NCBI RefSeq assembly: GCF_014191545.1
Contig: NZ_AP023361.1
Span: 958,501 to 1,022,500, forward strand
Length of the DNA stretch: 64,000 nt
From: Terrihabitans soli
GTDB lineage: Bacteria; Pseudomonadota; Alphaproteobacteria; Rhizobiales; Methylopilaceae
Direction of reading: 5' to 3'
The stretch's first letter is position 1. Each line of letters opens with the position of its first letter. Below, one piece after another: positions 8,770 to 17,025 of the stretch. The notes under the pieces were generated by a model that saw only the letters and a list, made by a program, of their open reading frames with translations, searched no databases and was not told the origin of the DNA. Made by a program: the position numbers and the translations under genes.

Positions 8770-8774
8770 GAGAC

Positions 8775-9458
8775 ATGGCGAAGAAGAAGACCGCATCCCG
8801 CCGCCGCCGCACTCCGGTCTACGAAGAGTCCGGCTTCAATCTGAAAATGCCGGCGATTGTCCGCGAGCGTCCGCTCGACAGTTTCGCGCTGTTCCTGGCC
8901 GCCACAGTCGCGCTGGCGATCGGCGTCAATGCGCTGTTCCTGCAAAGCGCGGCCACCATCCGGCGCGAAGCGCCCATGGCGGCTCCCGCCCCACGTCCCG
9001 TCGCAGCTCCCATAGCCGCTGCGCCGACAGCGCCGCAGCCGGCCGCGACCCAGGAAGATCCGAACATGCTAGTGCGCGAGGTTCAGGCCGAACTGTCGCG
9101 CCGCGGTCTTTATGACGGTCCAGCCGACGGGGTTTTCGGCCCGAAAACGGAAGCGGCGATTTTCGATTTTGAGATCGGCGCGGGGCTTAAACCCACGGGC
9201 CGCCCCAATCCGCAGGTGCTGGCCGCCATGCGCGCCAGCAATCAGCCGTCGATCGTGGCCTCGCCGCGCGTCGCTGCGGTGCAGCGGGCGCTCGAACAGC
9301 TGAAATTCGGCCCGGTGAAAGCCGATGGCGTATTCGGCGAAGCAACGCGTGCGGGAATCCGCCGTTTCGAAGCGAGCCGCGGCCTGCCGCAGAAGGGCGA
9401 GATCACGCCCGCTCTGATGCGCCAGCTCTCCATCGCAACCGGCACCGAGATCAATTGA
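8775..9458 (+). CDS. membrane-anchored protein with two peptidoglycan-binding domains
   Basis: A 227-residue protein with a basic N-terminus (MAKKKTASRRRR), one membrane helix (about residues 35-58), an Ala/Pro linker (65-95), and two PG_binding_1 repeats: VREVQAELSRRGLYDGPADGVFGPKTEAAI and VQRALEQLKFGPVKADGVFGEATRAGI. These fold into three-helix bundles that bind cell wall peptide. Topology is N-in with the repeats in the periplasm. No catalytic domain is seen. It sits directly after the sensor kinase, so a link between wall state and kinase is conceivable but unproven. Confidence 0.85.
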   Translation: MAKKKTASRRRRTPVYEESGFNLKMPAIVRERPLDSFALFLAATVALAIGVNALFLQSAATIRREAPMAAPAPRPVAAPIAAAPTAPQPAATQEDPNMLVREVQAELSRRGLYDGPADGVFGPKTEAAIFDFEIGAGLKPTGRPNPQVLAAMRASNQPSIVASPRVAAVQRALEQLKFGPVKADGVFGEATRAGIRRFEASRGLPQKGEITPALMRQLSIATGTEIN

Positions 9459-9495
9459 TGGACGCGGGCGAGAGCCCGCGCCATTGTCTCACACC

Positions 9496-9831
9496 ATGCG
9501 TCTGACATCTTCCATGTGGGTGGCCGCCTATGTCAGGCGATGCCATGTCGAGGGCGCCTATGCGGTCGTCACGCGCCGCGGCTCGCCCGAGGCGGGCGCG
9601 GTCTTTGTCGTGCTCGACAGGCTCGATGGAACGCGCACCCTCTTCAGCCAGGCGCCGCAGGCTCTGATCCCCGACGGGGAGGTGCGCGACCGTCTCTTCA
9701 TTGCTCTCGACAATGTTGCGGACGCCGAGGCCGTGAAGGCGCGCATGGAGCGCGAGATCAAATTCGATCCCGACCTGTGGATCGTCGATGTCGAGGACCG
9801 CAACGGGCGGCATTTCCTCGAACTCGCCTGA
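9496..9831 (+). CDS. DUF1491 family protein
   Basis: A 111-residue cytoplasmic protein beginning MRLTSSMWVAAYVRRC, matching the DUF1491 family (YAVVTRRGSPEAGAVFV, DPDLWIVDVEDR). Family function is unknown. ATG 9496 fits the family start; an in-frame TTG at 9484 is less likely. Its TGA abuts the stop of the convergent DUF2336 gene in a TGATCA hexamer. It is the last gene of the kinase/peptidoglycan-binding operon. Confidence 0.85.
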   Translation: MRLTSSMWVAAYVRRCHVEGAYAVVTRRGSPEAGAVFVVLDRLDGTRTLFSQAPQALIPDGEVRDRLFIALDNVADAEAVKARMEREIKFDPDLWIVDVEDRNGRHFLELA

Positions 9832-10947
9832 TCAGGCTTTGCCGATGATATCGGGACGGCGCGTTGCCTGCTGCGGTTTGGTGAGCGCGCGGCGCGCAGC
9901 GCCCGAGCGCATAGGCGTTCCCGAGGGATGCATGAAGGGCTCAAAGCTCGCCTGAGTCCCGGTGCGGCGTTCGCCGGCCACAGCCGAGACGATCTCGCGG
10001 GCAACGCGCCGCGATGTGGTTTCATGGATATCGGCAGCGGCGAAGATGCGCTCGACCGACAGTCGCACGCTTTTCGGCGCAAGCACCAGAAGAAGATTGA
10101 TCGCGAGCGGACGCTTGATGCCGGCAGCCGCCAGCGCCATGACGAAGACTTCGCCCGTCTCGTCTTCCAGAACGCGGCCGATACCCGCAGGATCGAGGCG
10201 CAGGGCTTTGACGAGCGCGGCGGCGATGCGTTCGCGGTCAAGCGCCGTGACGGCCTCATTCAGCGCCGAGACGGCCTCGAACAGCACCGGCGGCATAACG
10301 CGCGGCGCGCGCTCGGCGAGGGCTAAACGGATATCCGTGCGCACAGCATCGGGCGCCCGCGGGTAGAGTGGCGCGAAATCGGCGGCATGAAATCCCGGAT
10401 GGCCGAAGATGATCTTCGTCAGCGAAGGCTCTTTCGCGGCGCGCGCGATCAGAAGGGCGGCGGATGACGCATCGAAAGACAAAGCGTGGTTTTCGAGAAG
10501 CGCCTCGGTGACGAGAATGCTGGCATGGCCGGTAAGGGTGCGGACGGTATCCGCATCGATATCCGTCCGGCGGGCGACGGCAGCCGCTTCTCCGGCGCCG
10601 CACTGGGCGAGGAAGGCGGTGAGATTTTCGAGCTTCAGCGCCGGCGAATGGGCGAGCACGGCGCTTGAAACTGCAATGTCATTGTCGTCGAGGAGGCGCT
10701 TGAGGACTTTCTCGGGCGCGTTGGGCAGGCGCGACAGCTTGTCGGCAACGGCATTGCGCGTTGCAGCATCCACCTGGTCGAGGAGCGCCAGCGCAAGATC
10801 GGTGTAGCGGGCGATATCGGCCGGCGCATGTGTGCGCGACTGGCAGAAAAGATCGGTGGCGACGCGCAGCACCGTCGCCTGGACATCAAGTCCATGCTCG
10901 GAAACCAGTCTCTGAAGCCCGAGAAGGCGGAAATTGCTGTCGGTCAC
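9832..10947 (-). CDS. DUF2336 domain protein
   Basis: A 371-residue alpha-helical repeat protein (DUF2336) rich in two-helix units such as LSRLPNAPEKVLKRLLDDNDIAVSSAVL, resembling HEAT-like solenoids. The C-terminus is basic and disordered. I chose GTG 10947 (VTDSNFRLLG) with GGGG ten bases upstream; a TTG at 10965 would add six residues. DUF2336 proteins are common next to cell-cycle and signalling genes in alphaproteobacteria but have no assigned function. It converges on the DUF1491 gene. Confidence 0.75.
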   Translation of the reverse strand: MTDSNFRLLGLQRLVSEHGLDVQATVLRVATDLFCQSRTHAPADIARYTDLALALLDQVDAATRNAVADKLSRLPNAPEKVLKRLLDDNDIAVSSAVLAHSPALKLENLTAFLAQCGAGEAAAVARRTDIDADTVRTLTGHASILVTEALLENHALSFDASSAALLIARAAKEPSLTKIIFGHPGFHAADFAPLYPRAPDAVRTDIRLALAERAPRVMPPVLFEAVSALNEAVTALDRERIAAALVKALRLDPAGIGRVLEDETGEVFVMALAAAGIKRPLAINLLLVLAPKSVRLSVERIFAAADIHETTSRRVAREIVSAVAGERRTGTQASFEPFMHPSGTPMRSGAARRALTKPQQATRRPDIIGKA

Positions 10948-11088
10948 GGTCGGGGTGCCCCGCAAAGACGCTACGCGGTGCGGCTTAGCGTTTCGTTAAC
11001 CCTGGGTCGGGGCCTCTCACGGGGAGACCGCTGTGTGCAATAGGCAACAGCCCCCAGGCGCAAGCCCGCGAGCCTCCGGCGATAACCA

Positions 11089-11100
11089 ATGGTTAACCAT
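11089..11100. repeat. 12-bp perfect palindrome containing TTAACCAT
   Basis: ATGGTTAACCAT is perfectly self-complementary and contains the CtrA-like half-site TTAACCAT in both orientations. It lies in the leader between the DUF2336 start and the 56-residue gene, with a second TTAACC about 95 bp to the left (near 10997). It may be an operator; no regulator can be assigned. Confidence 0.45.
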
Positions 11101-11188
11101 ACGGGCCTCTAAATCCCAGCAGGCGAACTCCAACACGGATGCTCTCCTATGGCCTCGCTGGGCCGCGTGCCCAACGCGGAGATTTTTG

Positions 11189-11359
11189 ATGGGAACTCTT
11201 CTGAGGTTTCAGCCCCAAACTCGCGACGCGCGCACAGCTGCGCCACAAGCGGAGATGGGCAAACTGCTTCTCTTCACCGGCATTCGCTACGAGCGCGAGC
11301 CGGATGGGGAAGAGGAGAAGCCGCGTCGCCGCCGGGTCAAATCGCGGCGGCGTACCTGA
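11189..11359 (+). CDS. small basic protein of unknown function
   Basis: A 56-residue protein (MGTLLRFQPQTRDA...GKLLLFTGIRYER...) ending in a strongly basic tail RRRRVKSRRRT. The ATG has a GGAG Shine-Dalgarno eight bases upstream. Its TGA overlaps the probable CTG start of the next gene, so the two are likely coupled. The tail could contact nucleic acid or acidic lipids. No family recognised. Confidence 0.65.
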   Translation: MGTLLRFQPQTRDARTAAPQAEMGKLLLFTGIRYEREPDGEEEKPRRRRVKSRRRT

Positions 11360-12087
11360 AAACGTTTCGTGCGGCGGTCCTGCCTTGTGCGCTGACCGTT
11401 TTGCTGACCGCATGCGCACCGACCATGGGCGATTTTGAGCGCCCGAAGCCGTCGGTTCTGAGCGACGATGTTCTGCCGTTCGGTGGCGAACTCGCCTCCA
11501 AATACCGCAAAGAGCCAAGATCCAAATTCCCGTTCACCGATAATGAGCGCGAGTTGCGCGACCGCGCCTGGTCGCTCTTGATGCCGCAGCTCGAAAAGCA
11601 GTTTTTCATGGGCTGGCTTGCCGAAATCCGGCGCACCCGCATCCTGACCGTCGAAAAGACAGTTCCCAAACGCGGCGATTATGTGCGCGAGCTTCTGACG
11701 GAAGATTTCCGGTCGAGCGGTGCGCGTTTTGCGCGGCTTGAAATGGACATCCAGAACGATCGCGTCCGCTACCCGCTGTTTGTGCAGAGCGCCAATGTGG
11801 TCGCAAGCTTTGACCGCGTGCGCGAGCGCAGCCTTGCCGAAGTGCCCGATGCGAGCGACGAAGAAGTGCAGAGCGCTCTTGCGCGTATCGAAGAGAACCG
11901 CTGGCTTGTCTATGCGGTGCAGACTTCGATGCGCGAGCGGGTCGATATCTACCGCTATGCGTTCCAGCGCCTGATGATGCAGACGCCGGATGCCACGGCG
12001 GTGGGTGCGGAAAGGGCGCTGCTCGCGCTCGAAGCCGATATCGGCGTTCTGCCGGCGCAGATGCCGATGAAGCTCGTCAGCAAATAA
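11356..12087 (+). CDS. putative lipoprotein of unknown function
   Basis: A 243-residue protein starting with a lipoprotein signal (KTFRAAVLPCALTVLLTAC) with the lipobox Cys at residue 20 if translation begins at CTG 11356. No ATG or GTG exists in a suitable place; the next upstream in-frame ATG (11149) would put 69 unrelated residues ahead of the signal and run through the preceding gene. CTG shares bases with the upstream TGA (CTGA overlap). The mature part is helical and charged (DNERELRDRAWSLLMPQLEKQFF, YRYAFQRLMM) with no recognised domain. The envelope location is inferred from the lipobox. Confidence 0.7.
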   Translation: MKTFRAAVLPCALTVLLTACAPTMGDFERPKPSVLSDDVLPFGGELASKYRKEPRSKFPFTDNERELRDRAWSLLMPQLEKQFFMGWLAEIRRTRILTVEKTVPKRGDYVRELLTEDFRSSGARFARLEMDIQNDRVRYPLFVQSANVVASFDRVRERSLAEVPDASDEEVQSALARIEENRWLVYAVQTSMRERVDIYRYAFQRLMMQTPDATAVGAERALLALEADIGVLPAQMPMKLVSK

Positions 12088-12090
12088 TCC

Positions 12091-12618
12091 CTAGCCGCGC
12101 GGTGCGCACACGGCTTTTGCAAAATCCTCACGCAGCTGTTTGACCGCGCTCGGCGCGGCGGCAAAGGCGCGCGCGAGAACAAAGCCCGTCGAACCCGGAG
12201 ACACGACCGAGATCGTGCCGGCGCTGAGCGGCAGTGCTTTCGATGCTTCGTCGCGCTCGTCGCGCATTTCCGCATCGAGCACCGTGCCGAGCGCCGAGCG
12301 GTCGTTGAGTGAGAAGAACGCCGTTCCGTCGCGGCTGTGGAACGAGAGCGAGACGTAAGGCCCGGCGAGCGGGATGCGCACGCGCACCGGACCCTGCGAG
12401 AGGTCGAACCGGCAGCCGATATGGACGAAAGCCGGATCGAGATAGGGCAGGCTCTTTTCGGGATCGGATTGATCCAGAAGGATCGGCGTGTTCTCGGGCC
12501 CCATCGCAGCGAGCCGCGAATAGGCATCGCGCGGCGCAACGACCGGCACTGCGAGCAGCGACACGATATGCAGCACGCAACCGATCAGAATGCCGGCAAT
12601 GAGGAAAGGCCATCTCAT
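12091..12618 (-). CDS. DUF1254 domain membrane protein
   Basis: A 175-residue protein with one N-terminal membrane helix (PFLIAGILIGCVLHIVSLLAV) and a DUF1254 core around GPENTPILLDQSDPEKSLPYLDPAFVHIGCRFDL. The ATG overlaps the stop of the upstream DUF1214 gene as ATGA, so the pair is translationally coupled. DUF1254 and DUF1214 often occur fused in one larger protein; here they are two small membrane proteins. Function is unknown. Confidence 0.85.
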   Translation of the reverse strand: MRWPFLIAGILIGCVLHIVSLLAVPVVAPRDAYSRLAAMGPENTPILLDQSDPEKSLPYLDPAFVHIGCRFDLSQGPVRVRIPLAGPYVSLSFHSRDGTAFFSLNDRSALGTVLDAEMRDERDEASKALPLSAGTISVVSPGSTGFVLARAFAAAPSAVKQLREDFAKAVCAPRG

Positions 12619-13199
12619 GACCGGCATCCCGTGCGTTTGATCGCCGGCAGTTCAGGCGCGCTGCGGCCGCCGGAAATCGCGGCGGCCGTCGTGTCGTACA
12701 GGCGCAGTTCGAGCATGATCTTCGGCGCATCGCTTGCGACGGGGATCCAGTCGCCGGGCTGCGCTTCGGCGGATAGTGCGATGCGGATGGCGCCATCGCT
12801 ATCGCGCATCGCATCCGCATTCGAATAGCCGTAGCGGCCGGCCGGGTTCGGGAAGGGGCGGCCGTCGCGGTCGAAGGCCGAGAGCGACCACACGCGCACC
12901 GGCGGCAGCGCTCCGGAGATGACGTAGGAACACGCGCCCGAGAGCGGGTTGCCGTCCTCGTCTTCGCTGGCCCGGAAGGTAAGGCCGTCGGCGATGGACA
13001 GCGGCGCCTCGCCGCGATGGGCCAGCGCCGCCAGCGCATAGGCATCGACATCCGGGCCGCCTTCATTGGCGATCGCTTCCCACGCACCGTCCTGAATGAC
13101 GTCGAGCGCCAAGGGATGGCGCACCGCAAGGAAAGTGAGCCCGAGGCCGACGCCCGCCGCGATCATGCAGATGACGATGAGATTGATGATCAGGCGCAC
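12615..13199 (-). CDS. DUF1214 domain membrane protein
   Basis: A 194-residue protein with an N-terminal membrane helix (IINLIVICMIAAGVGLGLTFLAV) and a DUF1214 domain (YVISGALPPVRVWSLSAFDRDGRPFPNPAGRYGYSN). It begins with GTG at 13199, with only a weak Shine-Dalgarno. It lies between the penicillin-binding protein gene and the DUF1254 gene on the same strand, with 39 bp to the former and an ATGA overlap to the latter. Role unknown; envelope location is inferred from the membrane helix. Confidence 0.85.
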   Translation of the reverse strand: MRLIINLIVICMIAAGVGLGLTFLAVRHPLALDVIQDGAWEAIANEGGPDVDAYALAALAHRGEAPLSIADGLTFRASEDEDGNPLSGACSYVISGALPPVRVWSLSAFDRDGRPFPNPAGRYGYSNADAMRDSDGAIRIALSAEAQPGDWIPVASDAPKIMLELRLYDTTAAAISGGRSAPELPAIKRTGCRS

Positions 13200-13238
13200 A
13201 GAGATAAAGACCGTGGTGCCGGCTGGCGCCGGAGGAAT

Positions 13239-15431
13239 TCAGTTCAGGCCGCGCCCGACGAACATCGAGGAGGTGACAGGACCCTCGCTGGGGACCGCCG
13301 AAGCGCGCCGCTCGGGCGCCACCCCGGCCGTCGCGCCGGCTGCGCGCATCATCAGCGTATGGATTTCGTCGAGAACGACAGACGCGCGGCGCGGCAGGCG
13401 GCCGGCCTGGGCGGCGCTGTCGGGCTCGTTGGGGTTTGAAGCGGCAACCGGCGTTGCTGCGCCGCCGCCGCGCGGCGCGATGCCGGGAATGGGCTTCGGC
13501 TCGATACCGGCCTGCGCGATCGTCATCACGTCATGGAAGGTCATCGCGGGCAGCGAGCCGCCGGTCATGTTGCGGGTGCCGGTAAAATCGTCATTGCCGA
13601 ACCAGACTGCGCAGGTGAGATCGCCGGTGAAGCCGATGAACCACGCGTCGCGATAATCCTGGCTGGTGCCGGTTTTGCCGCCGACGGTGAGGCCGGGAAG
13701 GATGGCTCTGCGGCCCGTGCCGTTCTCGACGACGTTGACGAGAATCTTGTTCATGTCGCCGACGGCCTGCGGCGGGACCACCCGCTGAGGCTGGGGCGCA
13801 TCGCGCTCATGCGACCACAGGATATTGCCGAGATTGTCGCGAATCTCGACGGCGGCGTAGGGCACGGTCTTGAAGCCGCCATTGGCGAGTGTCGAATAGC
13901 CCGCCGCCTGATCGAGCACCGTGACTTCCGAGGTGCCGAGCGCCAGCGCCTTGTTGATGCGCAGCGGCGTGCGCACGCCCATATTGACGGCCGTCTGAAC
14001 CACTTTCTCAAGCCCGAGCGCGCGGCCGAGCCGCACCGGAACGGTGTTGTAGGAGCGCGTCAGCGCGTTCATCAGCGTGGTGGGACCGGCATAGCCGTGG
14101 CTGTAGTTCTGCGGCGACCAGTTTCCGATGGTGATGGGGCCGTCGGTGACGATCGAGTTCGGCGTGTAACCGTTCATCATCGCCGTCGTGTAGACATAGA
14201 CCTTGAACGAGGAGCCTGGCTGGCGTTCGGCGTCGCTCGCGCGGTTGAACTGGCTTGCGCCGTAATCGCGGCCGCCGACCATCGCATGCACCGCGCCGAG
14301 CGGCTCCATGACGACGAGCGCTGCCTGTTTGACGCCGTATTGAGCGCCGTACTGGCGCAGATTGTTGTCGACGGCTTCTTCGGCCTTTTTCTGCACGGTG
14401 GAATCGAAGGGCGTTTTGACGATGACCGAGCGGACGCCTTTAAGCTTGTCCTCGTCGGCAAGCTTCTTCACTTCCGAGAATGCCCAGTCGAGATAATAAT
14501 CAGGCGTACCGTCGCGCAGGCGATTGACGGGCGTTGCCGGGTTGAGGCGCGCGGCATGGACCTGGCCTTCGGTCATGAAGCCTGACTCGACCAGCGCATC
14601 GAGCACGACATTGGCGCGGGCGCGCGCTGCCGACAGGTTGAGATGAGGCGCAAACTTCGTCGGCGCCTTGAACATGCCGGCGAGCATCGCCGATTCCGCG
14701 AGCGTCAGCTGGCGCGCCGACTTGTTGAAATAGAACTGCGCCGCAGCTTCGACGCCGAACGTGCCGCCGCCGAGATAGGCGCGGTCGAGATAGAGCTTCA
14801 GAATCTCGTCCTTGGTCAGGTTCGACTCGAGCCAGAACGCGAGGAAGGCCTCTTTGACTTTGCGTTCGAGCGTGCGCTCGTTCGAGAGAAACAGATTTTT
14901 GGCCAGCTGCTGCGTCAGCGACGAGCCGCCCTGCACGACGGTGTTGGCGCGCGCGTTTTCGACGACGGCGCGGAAGGTGCCGAGCACGTCGATGCCGAAA
15001 TGCTGATAGAAGCGGCGGTCTTCGATTGCCATCGCCGCCTTCTTCATATGGTCTGGGATTTCGGACAGCGAAACGGCGTCGGTCTGCAGGATGCCGCGGC
15101 GGCCGATCTCGACGCCGGTGCGATCTTCGAATGTCACCGCGAGATCTACACGGTCGCGCCAGTCTTCTTCGGTGGCGTGGAATGCGGGCTGGGCCAGCGC
15201 GAGCATGCCGACTGCGCCGAGCGCGCCCCAAGTGAGACCTTCCGAACACACTTCCGCGAGTGCGCGGCGCCAAGACCGCAGCTTCAGATCCTGCGAGAAG
15301 CCGACAAAGCGGCCCCAGATGCGGCCGAAGACGGAACCGGCTTCATAGACGCCAGCATCGATGGCGGAATCGGCCGCCAAAAGAGCCCGTCTTATTTTCT
15401 CCAGCCGTTCGGCAGAAAACGGATTTTGCAC
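13239..15431 (-). CDS. class A penicillin-binding protein (transglycosylase/transpeptidase)
   Basis: A 730-residue bifunctional peptidoglycan synthase of the PBP1A family. A membrane helix at about residues 66-84 precedes the GT51 transglycosylase domain with catalytic Glu137 in AIEDRRFYQHFG, GGSSLTQQLAKNLFLS and KDEILKLYLDRAYLGGGTFGVEAAA. The transpeptidase domain has Ser407 in SSFK (SxxK), SYN at 460-462 and KTGT at 586-589. The C-terminal tail (after about 650) is Pro/Ala-rich and disordered. Translation starts at a GTG. It polymerises glycan strands and cross-links peptides at the periplasmic face. It may form an operon with the DUF1214 and DUF1254 genes. Confidence 0.95.
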   Translation of the reverse strand: MQNPFSAERLEKIRRALLAADSAIDAGVYEAGSVFGRIWGRFVGFSQDLKLRSWRRALAEVCSEGLTWGALGAVGMLALAQPAFHATEEDWRDRVDLAVTFEDRTGVEIGRRGILQTDAVSLSEIPDHMKKAAMAIEDRRFYQHFGIDVLGTFRAVVENARANTVVQGGSSLTQQLAKNLFLSNERTLERKVKEAFLAFWLESNLTKDEILKLYLDRAYLGGGTFGVEAAAQFYFNKSARQLTLAESAMLAGMFKAPTKFAPHLNLSAARARANVVLDALVESGFMTEGQVHAARLNPATPVNRLRDGTPDYYLDWAFSEVKKLADEDKLKGVRSVIVKTPFDSTVQKKAEEAVDNNLRQYGAQYGVKQAALVVMEPLGAVHAMVGGRDYGASQFNRASDAERQPGSSFKVYVYTTAMMNGYTPNSIVTDGPITIGNWSPQNYSHGYAGPTTLMNALTRSYNTVPVRLGRALGLEKVVQTAVNMGVRTPLRINKALALGTSEVTVLDQAAGYSTLANGGFKTVPYAAVEIRDNLGNILWSHERDAPQPQRVVPPQAVGDMNKILVNVVENGTGRRAILPGLTVGGKTGTSQDYRDAWFIGFTGDLTCAVWFGNDDFTGTRNMTGGSLPAMTFHDVMTIAQAGIEPKPIPGIAPRGGGAATPVAASNPNEPDSAAQAGRLPRRASVVLDEIHTLMMRAAGATAGVAPERRASAVPSEGPVTSSMFVGRGLN

Positions 15432-15534
15432 CCGAACATCCCCGCGGCGAATTGCGCGTTTCTATTGCTTCTCTTGACCCGGCTCGCGGCCGGGCGCAAG
15501 AGCGATTAATGGCCGATTAAGGACAGTTTCAGGC

Positions 15535-16005
15535 ATGGCGCGCGGCAAATACTGGCAGGTAAAAACCCTCGAGGAGATGTCACGCCTCGAATGGGAAGGG
15601 CTGTGCGATGGTTGTGCGCGCTGCTGCCTGGTCAAGCTCGAGGACGAGGACACGGGCGAGATCCACTACACCGATGTCGGCTGCACGCTGCTCGACGGCG
15701 CAACATGCCAGTGCCGCGACTACAAGAACCGGCAGAAGAAGGTTGCCGACTGCGTCCGCCTGACGCCGAAAACGGTGAGGAATCTGAATTGGTTGCCGCC
15801 GACCTGCGCGTATCGTCTGCTGTCGGAGGGAGAGGACCTGCCGGATTGGCATCCCCTGGTGAGCGGCGATCCGGAAAGCGTGCACCGCGCCGGAATTTCG
15901 GTCCGCAAACGCATTTCGGCCAGCGAGGACGATCTGGATCCAGAGCAAATCGTGGAGCGGATCGTTCGCTGGCCGAATAGGTGGCCGCGGCGCAAGCGCC
16001 GCTAG
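15535..16005 (+). CDS. YcgN family cysteine-cluster protein (UPF0260)
   Basis: A 156-residue protein with the conserved cysteine pattern of the YcgN/YkgJ cluster: CDGCARCC, then CTLLD, CQCRDY and C in PPTCAYR, a possible zinc or Fe-S binding arrangement. The sequence [23 protein letters not shown] is highly typical. Cytoplasmic, function not established. It ends with TAG a few bases before the stop of the H1-like gene, which converges on it. Confidence 0.9.
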   Translation: MARGKYWQVKTLEEMSRLEWEGLCDGCARCCLVKLEDEDTGEIHYTDVGCTLLDGATCQCRDYKNRQKKVADCVRLTPKTVRNLNWLPPTCAYRLLSEGEDLPDWHPLVSGDPESVHRAGISVRKRISASEDDLDPEQIVERIVRWPNRWPRRKRR

Positions 16006-16009
16006 GCCA

Positions 16010-16162
16010 TTACTTCTTCTTGGCGGTCTTGCGCTTGGCAGCCGGCTTCTTCTTAGCAGCCGTCTTGCGCGTAGCCGACTTCTTCGTCGTCTTCGCAGCA
16101 GCGCGCTTCACCGGCTTCTTCTTAGCAGCCGGCTTCTTCTTCGCCTTCGGTTTCGTAGCCAT
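16010..16162 (-). CDS. histone H1-like Lys/Ala-rich protein
   Basis: A 50-residue protein made almost entirely of Lys, Ala, Thr, Pro and Arg in AAKKKPA-type repeats, like the C-terminal tails of eukaryotic H1 and of bacterial Hc1 or AlgP-type proteins. It should bind DNA non-specifically and condense it. ATG 16162 has a GGAG Shine-Dalgarno at about ten bases; a longer in-frame extension upstream is unlike the repeat and unlikely to be used. The DNA repeats the word for AAKKKPA, so its length may vary between strains. Confidence 0.8.
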   Translation of the reverse strand: MATKPKAKKKPAAKKKPVKRAAAKTTKKSATRKTAAKKKPAAKRKTAKKK

Positions 16163-16601
16163 ATCTTTTTTCTCCGCGGTTGTTCGCGACTCAATCACGC
16201 ACACGCCAGAACCATGACCCTGCTTTTGCAAACACGGCAAGCTTTTTCCGACGTGTACCAACAGCAATTGTCATGTTGATTGGTAATTTTGAGTTAAGCA
16301 AGCGCGCTTCGAAAGATTTTTCGACCCGAAATCGGTTCGAACAATCAAGCGACGACGAGTCTGAGGCGGAAGATTCGCGTTCGGCGTTGCTTGCAACGAC
16401 TCAAACAGCAGCGCGGTCGAATCGGGTCTAGACTCTTGCTCGCGGACCAAGACAGGACGCGATCTAAAGAGCCTCTGATTTATACTTTTGCCCGGAGAAA
16501 ACGCGGAAAAGCGCGCAGATTGTCCATACAGGCCCGGAATTGATTCGCGCGCGTCCGGTCCGCGGCCTCATCGCGAGGATCCGCGGCCGGACAAAGGGCC
16601 T
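16163..16601. other. gene-free stretch upstream of the H1-like gene
   Basis: About 440 bp with no convincing coding sequence. The first 150 bp are AT-richer and should hold the promoter of the H1-like gene, but no clear -35/-10 pair stands out. Short ORFs on the plus strand here have no Shine-Dalgarno and unlikely composition. Confidence 0.5.
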
Positions 16602-16745
16602 TCAGCCCATTCTGCGGGCGAACATCTGGGCTTTGAGGCCAAGAAGCTTCAAATCGGCGCGAAGCGGAATGCGATGAGCCTCAACGTCCTCGGCGATACG
16701 CAACGAGGCGCGGCGAACCTGAAGAAACAGCATGGCATAGGTCAT
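16602..16745 (-). CDS. 47-residue protein of unknown function
   Basis: A short ORF reading MTYAMLFLQVRRASLR...LKAQMFARRMG, ended by TGA at 16602-16604. The start has an excellent GGGGGAAG Shine-Dalgarno six bases upstream, which is why I accept so short an ORF. The sequence is amphipathic and basic, without cysteines, and may be a single long helix. A 6-bp inverted repeat lies about 90 bp upstream. No family recognised. Confidence 0.55.
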   Translation of the reverse strand: MTYAMLFLQVRRASLRIAEDVEAHRIPLRADLKLLGLKAQMFARRMG

Positions 16746-16837
16746 GTGACTTCCCCCTGAAGAGCCATCAGCCTTGTTTCCGGCGTTTGGCGATGGGGAG
16801 AAGTTTGACAGCGACCCGCAAAAACTCCGTCAAAATT

Positions 16838-16853
16838 GAGAGTAAACACTCTC
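16838..16853. repeat. short inverted repeat upstream of the 47-residue gene
   Basis: GAGAGT and ACTCTC are perfect complements separated by AAAC. It lies between the divergent genes at 16745 (minus) and 17026 (plus), so it could be an operator or a leader hairpin of the former. At 6 bp a chance match is possible. Confidence 0.3.
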
Positions 16854-16946
16854 TTGCTGCTTGTGATTGTAGAGCGGGGTCATCTCGCTTGCCCCACTCT
16901 TTATATATAGGCGCCAGTATCATGCAGGGGGCGGCATTTGAGCGAT

Positions 16947-16971
16947 GGAACCTGCTGTTTACCAAAACGTT
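16947..16971 (+). promoter_or_regulatory. EcfG general stress promoter
   Basis: GGAAC (16947-16951) and CGTT (16968-16971) are exactly 16 bp apart, a perfect match to the alphaproteobacterial EcfG consensus GGAAC-N16/17-CGTT. The predicted start leaves a leader of roughly 47 nt ending in AGGAG before the ATG at 17026. Confidence 0.75.
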
Positions 16972-17025
16972 TTCTTCCCACACGAGCCCGGAGCAGTCCG
17001 GATCGCTTCTTCGAGGAGAAACGGG

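Noticed and set aside
16768-16983. 71-residue minus-strand ORF upstream of the 47-residue gene
   Set aside because: No ribosome site, and its frame overlaps the EcfG promoter and the inverted repeat; composition is not protein-like.
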